From Syntrophaceae bacterium (GTDB lineage: Bacteria > Desulfobacterota > SM23-61): 5,313 nucleotides of DNA. Positions within the stretch are counted from its first letter, which is position 1, and every line of letters starts with the position of its first letter. The notes under the pieces are model-generated. The model was not told the origin of the DNA, did not search any database, and was given only the letters and a program-made list of their open reading frames with translations. Below, piece after piece: positions 1 through 4,531 of this stretch. Both the position numbers and the translations under genes were made by a program. Location of the stretch: the NCBI GenBank assembly GCA_003154025.1, contig PMCE01000240.1, forward strand, positions 14,555 through 19,867, written 5' to 3'.

Positions 1-1002
1 TTTGACCGGCGGCGGGAACCCTCCCGGGCTGCGGACTTCAATCCGGTCGTCGAACATCCAAACCGAGATAGGGCTCCCTCCGAGCGAGTAGTCCCGGTGG
101 GCGATGGCATTGATCAGCGCTTCTTTCCAGCTGAAGGAGGGGTATTCGAACTTCTCCCGGAAGAATAGGTCCCTCTGCAGAACGCGCCCTTTGACCCTTT
201 CTCCGATGATCTTCTCGGCCTGCCCGATCAGTCTCAGGATGGGCTCCTCGACCCGGATCCGCTCGGCCACATTGTACTCCTCCCCTCCTCGCTCTTCCGT
301 TCCTTCAAAACGGACGAACTCGATCCCCGCCCGGGGATGCCAGCGAAGCGGGTCCCGGCCGAATAGATAGGCTGCGGCCCGGGTTAACACGGCCTTCCCC
401 TCCAGATACTCGATCATTCCGTAAGGCCGATGGAGAAGTTTTTCCGGATCGCCGGACATTTGCGCCCGGGCCAAGAATTCTTCCACCAGCTCCGGATCCA
501 GATCTTCCCAGGAGCTGCGCGGGAGAGCCTCCCGCTCGTGCCAGGTTTCTCTGCGGTCTTCCCTCCTGGCGACCAATCTCTCCCGGGAGAGGGGTATGTT
601 CTGGGGGCCGACCCGGAGGTAACTCTTGCCATTTTTCTGGGTATGCACGGCCGGGCTGGGAAGAATCGTGAAACGGAGCATGGTTTTGCCCATCATCTCT
701 TCGTCAACAAGTCCAAGAGCCAAGGGAGGATGAAAAGAATCTTGCAGGAGATTCATGAAATGCCGCCGTTCCCGATCTTCCCAAGACACCCCCAAGGACT
801 CTTCCTCGGAATCGGCCCCCAGGAGGACCGTCCCCCCGCCCGCATTGGCCATGGCGCCCAGAGATTCGGCCACCATCCGCAGAAGATCTCCCTTCGACCG
901 GGGGTACGCCTTCCCCTTGGGGCCGTGGCGATAAACGCTTATCAGGTCCATGAACTGACCGCTTTCCCGCTCCAGGAGTCGAGACCATTCATCTGACCGC
1001 AT
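1..1002 (-). CDS. AlbA_2 / RecG-like ATP-binding protein (COG2865-type), C-terminus beyond window
   Basis: The open frame runs from ATG at 1002 to the left edge, giving 334 codons and no stop. Residues about 10-135 resemble a divergent AlbA_2 (Schlafen-type) domain: GDLLRMVAESLGAMANAGGG (38-57), then TVLLGAD, ending in YLRVGPQNIPLSRE. Residues about 190-330 match the RecG-like GHKL-type ATP-binding region: LTRAAAYLFGRDP, then GIEFVRFEGTE, then EALINAIAHRDYS (294-306; Asn298 is the N-box residue), then FDDRIEVRSPGGFP (317-330). Family members are usually annotated as DNA-binding or transcriptional-regulator-like proteins, often with a C-terminal winged helix. That part would lie off the window. 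The start is supported by AGGAAGA six bases upstream, which overlaps the tatD stop. The gene is second in an operon with tatD, so the two are probably co-transcribed. The true function of this family is poorly defined. A role in nucleic-acid handling or regulation is inference, and the usual AlbA_2 acidic EFK-like motif is not clear here (ESGQFMDLI instead). Confidence 0.88.
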   Translation of the reverse strand, partial: MRSDEWSRLLERESGQFMDLISVYRHGPKGKAYPRSKGDLLRMVAESLGAMANAGGGTVLLGADSEEESLGVSWEDRERRHFMNLLQDSFHPPLALGLVDEEMMGKTMLRFTILPSPAVHTQKNGKSYLRVGPQNIPLSRERLVARREDRRETWHEREALPRSSWEDLDPELVEEFLARAQMSGDPEKLLHRPYGMIEYLEGKAVLTRAAAYLFGRDPLRWHPRAGIEFVRFEGTEERGGEEYNVAERIRVEEPILRLIGQAEKIIGERVKGRVLQRDLFFREKFEYPSFSWKEALINAIAHRDYSLGGSPISVWMFDDRIEVRSPGGFPPPVK

Positions 1003-1008
1003 AAAAGG

Positions 1009-1015
1009 TCTTCCT
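1009..1015 (-). promoter_or_regulatory. Shine-Dalgarno AGGAAGA for the AlbA_2/RecG-like gene
   Basis: Read leftward, AGGAAGA sits six bases before the ATG at 1002. Its first bases are the A and G of the TAG stop of the upstream tatD gene (1016-1014). This fixes the start and suggests that termination of tatD translation can feed initiation of the next gene. Confidence 0.75.
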
Positions 1016-1754
1016 AAGTTCCGGAAAGGTGGAAAAAGGCTATGCTGTTTTGGAAGCACCGGAGGGCCACCTCCTCCGGCGCCTGGTGCTTCAACTCGCT
1101 CACCGCTTGCAGACTCTTCAGCAGATCCCTGGGTTCGCTCGGGTTTCCTTCGTACACTTCGGGGGCGTCGGTCTCCAGCACCAAGTGGCTCCACGGCGCG
1201 GCCAGAAGGGCCTGCCGATGCCTAGCACTGTAGGCGGCTGCCGGAGTGGCCGAGATCAGGTACCCCTGGGCGAAAACCTCTTGCAGAACGTCCGGGGGTC
1301 CGCTGTACCAGTGGAAAATTGCTCTTTCGACGGGGAAAGACTTCAGCAACCTCAAGGCCTCCGCCCATGCCCGCCGGGCATGGAGAAGGACCGGCTTCTT
1401 TTCCCGGAAGGCGACGGCCAGGAGCCGGCGGAGAATATCCTCCTGTATCCCCCGGGGTGTCTGGATCGCAAAATCGAGGCCGACCTCTCCCAGGGCCACG
1501 CAACCGGGGAGTTCCTTTTCGATGAAATCGATATTGGCTTCGAGGTCGACTCCATCCAGGCGCCAAGGATGAAGTCCCACCGCCGGAAGGACAAATTTGG
1601 GAAACCGATCGGCCACCCGGAGGATCTTTTCATTCGATGCCCGGTCCGTCCCCACTCCGACGACCGCATGAATCCCGGCATCCTGAGCCCTGTGCAGGGC
1701 TCCTTCGAGGTCTGGAATCCCATCCAGATGCGCATGGGTGTCGATGAGCTTCAA
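1014..1754 (-). CDS. tatD: TatD-family metal-dependent hydrolase / DNase
   Basis: This 246-residue protein is slightly shorter than the usual 255-265 residues of the family. It is a TIM-barrel amidohydrolase-fold enzyme. Characterised relatives are cytoplasmic, divalent-metal-dependent 3'-5' exonucleases active on DNA and linked to DNA repair or degradation. All expected metal ligands are visible: HAHLD at the N-terminus (His7, His9), GEVGLDF (Glu90), LLHAR (His125), FHWYSG (His148) and LETDAPE (Asp196). GLHPW at 60-64 is also typical, and the C-terminal half carries the LK-APEEVA--CFQNS pattern of the family. The start codon is TTG: an in-frame TAA lies only three codons upstream (1763-1761), so no ATG start is possible. 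The gene is first in an operon, behind a strong promoter, with the AlbA_2/RecG-like gene 11 bases downstream. Substrate specificity cannot be read from the sequence; family membership is firm. Confidence 0.95.
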   Translation of the reverse strand: MKLIDTHAHLDGIPDLEGALHRAQDAGIHAVVGVGTDRASNEKILRVADRFPKFVLPAVGLHPWRLDGVDLEANIDFIEKELPGCVALGEVGLDFAIQTPRGIQEDILRRLLAVAFREKKPVLLHARRAWAEALRLLKSFPVERAIFHWYSGPPDVLQEVFAQGYLISATPAAAYSARHRQALLAAPWSHLVLETDAPEVYEGNPSEPRDLLKSLQAVSELKHQAPEEVALRCFQNSIAFFHLSGT

Positions 1755-1763
1755 AATTCTTTA

Positions 1764-1768
1764 CTCCC
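1764..1768 (-). promoter_or_regulatory. Shine-Dalgarno GGGAG for the TTG start of tatD
   Basis: Read leftward, GGGAG lies nine bases before the TTG at 1754-1752. The in-frame TAA between them rules out any upstream start, so this site supports TTG as the initiator. Confidence 0.6.
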
Positions 1769-1785
1769 ACTTTCCATGCTGCCCC

Positions 1786-1814
1786 ATTATGCCGAACCTG
1801 AGGAGAGGGGTCAA
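1786..1814 (-). promoter_or_regulatory. Sigma-70-type promoter of the tatD operon
   Basis: On the minus strand, TTGACC (1814-1809) is followed by exactly 17 bases and then CATAAT (1791-1786). Each hexamer has five of six consensus bases, and the spacer is ideal. Initiation would be expected near 1779, giving a leader of about 25 bases before the TTG start. This is the best promoter match in the window. Confidence 0.75.
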
Positions 1815-1859
1815 GGAATTTCTGCCTTTCCCTGATTTCTGAAAAATGGAAGGGCAATT

Positions 1860-1885
1860 CATGAATATCCCTTAGAGGGTTCATG
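1860..1885. repeat. Imperfect inverted repeat, possible regulator-binding site
   Basis: CATGAA (1860-1865), three unpaired bases, CCC (1869-1871), five central bases, GGG (1877-1879) and TTCATG (1880-1885) form an inverted repeat with one three-base bulge. TTCATG also occurs at 1858-1863, 22 bases from the copy at 1880, which is about two helical turns. The site lies between the divergent promoters. It could be an operator or an upstream activator site; nothing in the sequence identifies the protein. Confidence 0.4.
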
Positions 1886-1906
1886 CTTGGGAAAAATTGG
1901 CTTCCC

Positions 1907-1917
1907 CCGTATTACGG
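1907..1917. promoter_or_regulatory. Perfect palindrome CCGTA-T-TACGG, possible operator
   Basis: This perfect 11-base odd palindrome ends two bases before the TTGATC -35 candidate for the peptidase gene. TTGATCAA and CGGCCG follow directly. A position adjacent to a -35 element suits either an activator or a repressor. Chance occurrence is possible because the half-site is only five bases. Confidence 0.3.
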
Positions 1918-1919
1918 AC

Positions 1920-1949
1920 TTGATCAACGGCCGGGGGATGAGATATTTT
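1920..1949 (+). promoter_or_regulatory. Candidate sigma-70-like promoter of the M42 peptidase gene
   Basis: TTGATC (1920-1925) and TATTTT (1944-1949) are separated by 18 bases. The match is moderate: four of six in each hexamer. Initiation near 1956 would give a leader of about 50 bases containing the GGCC hairpin. A sigma-54-like element further downstream competes with this call. Confidence 0.35.
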
Positions 1950-1961
1950 TATACCAAAGGA

Positions 1962-1977
1962 TGGCCTAAAACTGGCC
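1962..1977 (+). promoter_or_regulatory. Candidate sigma-54 (-24/-12) promoter of the M42 peptidase gene
   Basis: TGGCCTAAAACTGGCC keeps the near-invariant GG (1963-1964) and GC (1975-1976) with the 12-base separation of the sigma-54 consensus TGGCACG-N4-TTGC. Mismatches are at the ACG after TGGC and at the second T of TTGC. Initiation would fall near 1987, ten bases before the Shine-Dalgarno sequence. The same bases also form part of a GGCCT repeat and hairpin, so this may be coincidence. Confidence 0.25.
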
Positions 1978-1987
1978 TTCAAAGGCC
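1974..1987 (+). repeat. Small GGCCT/AGGCC hairpin in the peptidase leader
   Basis: GGCCT (1974-1978), loop TCAA and AGGCC (1983-1987) can form a five-base-pair stem just before the ribosome site. GGCCT also occurs as direct copies at 1963, 1974 and 1984, 11 and 10 bases apart. No U-run follows, so it is not a terminator. Confidence 0.4.
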
Positions 1988-1996
1988 TTTCATTCG

Positions 1997-2002
1997 AGGA
2001 GG
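1997..2002 (+). promoter_or_regulatory. Shine-Dalgarno AGGAGG of the M42 peptidase gene
   Basis: A perfect AGGAGG lies five bases before the ATG at 2008. It fixes the start and predicts efficient translation. Confidence 0.85.
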
Positions 2003-2007
2003 AAGAA

Positions 2008-3078
2008 ATGCGGCCCAAGTCTTTTGAGTTTCTGAAATCCCTAGCCGAAGCCCCCAGTCCCTCGGGCTATGAACAGCCCGCCCAGAAAGTATTCCGGGAG
2101 TATATTCGCGGCTCTGTGGATGATATGAGGACCGATGTCCTGGGGAACTCCTTCGGGTTTGTTCGGGGAAAAAGAAACAAGCCCACGGTGATGCTCGCCG
2201 GCCATTGCGACGAGATCGGGTTCATGGTCACCTACCTCGATGAACAGGGTTATGCTTATTTCGCCCCCATTGGCGGGGTGGACCCGCAACTGCTTCCCGG
2301 GAAGCGGTTGCGGATCCATACGGCCAAAGGTCCATTGGTCGGAGTCGTGGGGAGAAAGCCCATCCACCTCATCGACCCCAAGGAACGGGAGAAGGTGGTT
2401 CAGATGCATAATCTCTTTGTCGACTTTGGAGCCCAGGACAAAAAAGAGGCCGAGAAACTGGTGAAAATCGGAGACCCCATGACCTTTGCCGTAGGGCTGG
2501 AGAAACTGCAGGGGGACCGGGTCGTTTCGCGGGGCTTCGACGACAAGATGGGAAGTTTCGTGGTGGGCGAAGTGCTGCGCCGCATCGGCGAGAAAAAAGA
2601 ACGCCCCCACTGTGCCGTTTATGGAGTCTCCACGGTACAGGAAGAGATCGGACTGCGCGGGGCGACCACCAGCGCCTACCAGATCCAACCGGATGTAGGG
2701 ATCGCCGTGGAGGTGGGACACGCCAGCGATTATCCGGATGTGGACAAAAAGAGGGTCGGAGATTACCGGGTGGGGGCCGGCCCCATCGTCGCCCGGGGGG
2801 CCAACATTAACCCGCGGGTTTATGATCTTCTGGTGAATGCAGCCAAGAGAGGAAAGATTCCCGTACAGATCCTGGGGGCCCCCAGGGCTACGGGAACGGA
2901 TGCCAACGTCATCCAGCTCTCCCGCAAAGGAGTGGCCACGGGCCTGGTGACCGTCCCCCTCCGCTATATGCACACCCCGGCTGAGGTTTTATCCCTGAAG
3001 GACCTGGAGGCCGCCTGCAACCTCCTCGTGGAATTCGTCTATCTGCTCCGGGAGGGGATGAGTTTTATACCGGAATGA
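2008..3078 (+). CDS. M42-family metallo-aminopeptidase (TET/glutamyl aminopeptidase-like)
   Basis: This 356-residue protein has full family length and no signal peptide. M42 enzymes are cytosolic, dinuclear-metal aminopeptidases, typically assembled as dodecameric tetrahedra that trim short peptides. Visible motifs in order are SPSGYE (17-22), AGHCDEIGFMV (64-74; His66 ligand, Asp68), FDDK (177-180; bridging Asp), QEEIGLRGA (211-219; Glu212 catalytic base, Glu213 ligand), VEVGHASDYP (234-243), then RGANINP (263-269), then GTDAN (296-300), and RYMHTPAEV (319-327; His322 ligand). The position usually occupied by a metal-binding Asp in this family (xxVDV) is Glu235 here, and the usual DDR is DDK. 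Both changes are conservative, so activity is still likely. The gene stands alone: divergent from tatD, convergent with the response regulator, and ended by a hairpin. Which substrate residue it prefers cannot be told from the sequence. Older annotations of such proteins as endoglucanase should be disregarded. Confidence 0.95.
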   Translation: MRPKSFEFLKSLAEAPSPSGYEQPAQKVFREYIRGSVDDMRTDVLGNSFGFVRGKRNKPTVMLAGHCDEIGFMVTYLDEQGYAYFAPIGGVDPQLLPGKRLRIHTAKGPLVGVVGRKPIHLIDPKEREKVVQMHNLFVDFGAQDKKEAEKLVKIGDPMTFAVGLEKLQGDRVVSRGFDDKMGSFVVGEVLRRIGEKKERPHCAVYGVSTVQEEIGLRGATTSAYQIQPDVGIAVEVGHASDYPDVDKKRVGDYRVGAGPIVARGANINPRVYDLLVNAAKRGKIPVQILGAPRATGTDANVIQLSRKGVATGLVTVPLRYMHTPAEVLSLKDLEAACNLLVEFVYLLREGMSFIPE

Positions 3079-3080
3079 AA

Positions 3081-3156
3081 CAGCAGCGTAGCAACGGAGC
3101 AATATAGCAATTTAGGAATTTCCAAATCGCCAGGTTGCTAACTTGCTACATTGCTA
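3081..3156. repeat. Inverted arrays of an 8-base-periodic TAGCAA-NN unit
   Basis: The left arm has TAGCAA-CG (3089), GAGCAA-TA (3097) and TAGCAA (3105), preceded by a degenerate CAGCAG-CG (3081). The right arm has the reverse complement TTGCTA at 3135, 3143 and 3151. All units step by eight bases. The first 22 bases of the arms (3089-3110 against 3156-3135) pair at 18 of 22 positions. The 24 bases between them pair partly (TTTAGGAA against TTCCAAA). The element starts two bases after the peptidase stop and runs 11 bases into the 3' end of the response regulator gene. Its regular period inside a palindrome is unlike a simple terminator and suggests a dispersed repeat family; this window alone cannot show that. 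Confidence 0.8.
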
Positions 3157-3166
3157 TTTTATATTT
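3089..3166 (+). terminator. Probable rho-independent terminator of the M42 peptidase gene
   Basis: In the rightward transcript the inverted arrays form a long interrupted stem: three six-pair blocks separated by two-base mismatches. TTTTATATTT (3157-3166) follows at once. Leftward, the same stem is followed only by CGCTGCTGTTTCATT, so termination of the response regulator transcript here looks weaker. The stem is AU-rich for an intrinsic terminator, which tempers the call. Confidence 0.55.
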
Positions 3167-4522
3167 CTTCATCTTGTACCGCAGCACCCGTTCGCTGATT
3201 CCCAGTTCTTCCGCCGCCTCGGTTTGAACGCCATGGCTTTTCTCCAAGGCTTGAGTGATCCGCAGCCGCTCGATCTCCTCCAGGGTCTCCGGAAGGCTCC
3301 GGCCCCTGGCCGCATCCTTCATCAGATCTTCGACCTTGCCCTCCCGCAGGTTCAGGGGAAGGTCTTGGGTCATGATCGTATCGCCCCGGCTCAGGATCAC
3401 GGCCCGCTCGAGGATGTTTTCCAGTTCCCGAATATTCCCGGGGTAATGGTAATTCATCAGGAGGTCTTTGGCCTCTTTGGATAAAGAGGCGAGCGTCTTC
3501 TGGTTCTCCCGGGCGTATTTCTTCAGGAAATGTTCGATCAGGGGAGGGATGTCCTCTTTGCGTTCCCTCAGCGGGGGCAGAGAGAGGGTCACCACGTTGA
3601 GGCGGTAGTAGAGGTCTTCCCGGAAGGTCCCTTTCTGGATCCCCTCTTCGAGGTTGCGGTTGGTCGCGGCGATCACCCGCACGTCGACCCTCAGGGTCTG
3701 GCTGCTCCCCACCCGTTCGAATTCCTTCTCCTGAAGGGCCCGTAGCAATTTGCTCTGTAGGGAGGGGGAGAGGTCCCCGATCTCGTCCAGGAAGATCGTT
3801 CCTTGGTCCGCTTGTTCGAAACGGCCAATCCTCCGGCCGACGGCCCCCGTGAAGGCCCCCTTTTCATGGCCGAAGAGCTCGCTTTCCAGGAGGTTCTCGG
3901 GCAAGGCCGCGCAGTTCACCTTGACCAGCGGCTTGTCGGCCCTCGGACTGGAATAGTGGATGGCCCGGGCGATGAGCTCCTTGCCCGTCCCGCTCTCCCC
4001 CAGGATCAGGACCGTGGCGGTGCTGGGGGCCGCCCGCTTGACCAGGTTGAGGGCCTCCTCCATGCGCCGGCTGGCCGAGATGATGAAATCAACTTTGAAT
4101 TTTTCCCGCAGTTGTTCCCTGAGCTCCTGGTTCTCCCGGCTCAAGCCCACTTCTCTTTCCACCCTCTGGATCAGGAGGAGGAGTTCGTCCAGATCGATGG
4201 GTTTGGTCAGGTAGTCATCGGCTCCCTCTTTCATGGCCTTCACCGCGGTTTCCACCGTCCCGAAAGCTGTCAGCAAGACGACCACCACCTCCGGGTTCAA
4301 CCGCTTCAACTCCTTGAGGAGCTGAATTCCGTCCATCCCCGGCATCCGGAAGTCCGTCAGAACCAGGTCGAAGGACCCTCGTTTGATTCGATCCAAGGCT
4401 CCGGCCCCGTCTCCGGCCGTGCCGACTCCGTATCCCTCCTTGGTCAGAAATCCTTCCAGCATTTCCCGCTGGACCTGCTCGTCATCGACGATCAAGACCT
4501 GAAGCTTTGGAGTTCCCTTCAT
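3146..4522 (-). CDS. Sigma-54-dependent response regulator, NtrC/AtoC/ZraR family
   Basis: This 458-residue protein has the standard three-domain layout. The receiver (about 7-120) has the acidic pair Asp13-Asp14, phosphoacceptor Asp57 (LTDFRMPGMDG), Thr85 and Lys107. A coiled-coil linker rich in Glu, Gln and Leu spans about 118-141. The AAA+ domain (about 147-375) has Walker A GESGTGKE (175-182), the sigma-54-contacting loop GAFTGA (222-227), Walker B GTIFLDEIGD (241-250), sensor I VIAATNRNL (283-291), arginines in FREDLYYRLN (300-309) and sensor II YPGNIRELEN (360-369). A Fis-type helix-turn-helix (about 417-456) ends in AAEELGISERVLRYKMKKY. All signature residues are intact, so it should be an active bacterial enhancer-binding protein. 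ATG at 4522 overlaps the kinase stop as ATGA, with GGAGGT just upstream. The stop and the last two residues (Ala, Met), plus two bases of the preceding Ile codon, lie in the TAGCAA repeat. The target genes are not identifiable. Confidence 0.97.
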   Translation of the reverse strand: MKGTPKLQVLIVDDEQVQREMLEGFLTKEGYGVGTAGDGAGALDRIKRGSFDLVLTDFRMPGMDGIQLLKELKRLNPEVVVVLLTAFGTVETAVKAMKEGADDYLTKPIDLDELLLLIQRVEREVGLSRENQELREQLREKFKVDFIISASRRMEEALNLVKRAAPSTATVLILGESGTGKELIARAIHYSSPRADKPLVKVNCAALPENLLESELFGHEKGAFTGAVGRRIGRFEQADQGTIFLDEIGDLSPSLQSKLLRALQEKEFERVGSSQTLRVDVRVIAATNRNLEEGIQKGTFREDLYYRLNVVTLSLPPLRERKEDIPPLIEHFLKKYARENQKTLASLSKEAKDLLMNYHYPGNIRELENILERAVILSRGDTIMTQDLPLNLREGKVEDLMKDAARGRSLPETLEEIERLRITQALEKSHGVQTEAAEELGISERVLRYKMKKYKIAM

Positions 4523-4531
4523 CCCACCTCC
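4519..4531 (-). promoter_or_regulatory. Translational coupling junction: GGAGGT site and ATGA overlap
   Basis: Read leftward, GGAGGT (4531-4526) precedes the response regulator ATG (4522-4520) by three bases. The kinase stop TGA (4521-4519) overlaps that ATG. The ribosome site is therefore inside the kinase gene. This favours coupled, near-stoichiometric synthesis of kinase and regulator. Confidence 0.8.

Larger units (their letters stand above)
1755..2007. other. Divergent intergenic regulatory region between tatD and the M42 peptidase gene
   Basis: These 253 bases separate two divergent genes and are more AT-rich than their surroundings. They hold the tatD promoter at the left end and peptidase promoter candidates at the right end. 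Palindromes cluster between them: ATTCATGAAT (1857-1866), an imperfect inverted repeat (1860-1885), CCGTATTACGG (1907-1917), TTGATCAA (1920-1927), CGGCCG (1928-1933) and a GGCC hairpin (1974-1987). I see no convincing small gene. The short frames crossing it lack ribosome sites or recognisable content. Confidence 0.7.

Noticed and set aside
430..996. Plus-strand open frame of 188 codons opposite the AlbA_2/RecG-like gene
   Set aside because: The minus-strand frame reads through clear AlbA_2 and RecG-like motifs without a stop; the plus-strand frame is noise.
1029..1835. Open frame of 268 codons on the plus strand opposite tatD
   Set aside because: The opposite strand carries a full TatD motif set with promoter and ribosome site. 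This frame shows no known protein features.
1630..1884. Minus-strand frame starting MNPLRDIHELPFHFSEIRE, overlapping the tatD start
   Set aside because: It is out of frame with tatD, spans the tatD promoter, and has no family resemblance.
2041..2973. Open frame of 310 codons on the minus strand inside the M42 gene
   Set aside because: It is the mirror of the conserved peptidase codons with no motif of its own and no ribosome site; a shadow frame.
3081..3156. CRISPR-like array at the convergent junction
   Set aside because: Units are 6 bases with 2-base gaps and are inverted halfway; there are no long direct repeats or spacers.
3741..3757. GTAGCAATTTGCTC inside the response regulator gene as another TAGCAA repeat unit
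   Set aside because: It encodes the conserved SKLLRAL of the AAA+ domain, and there is no 8-base periodicity around it; coincidence of codon choice.
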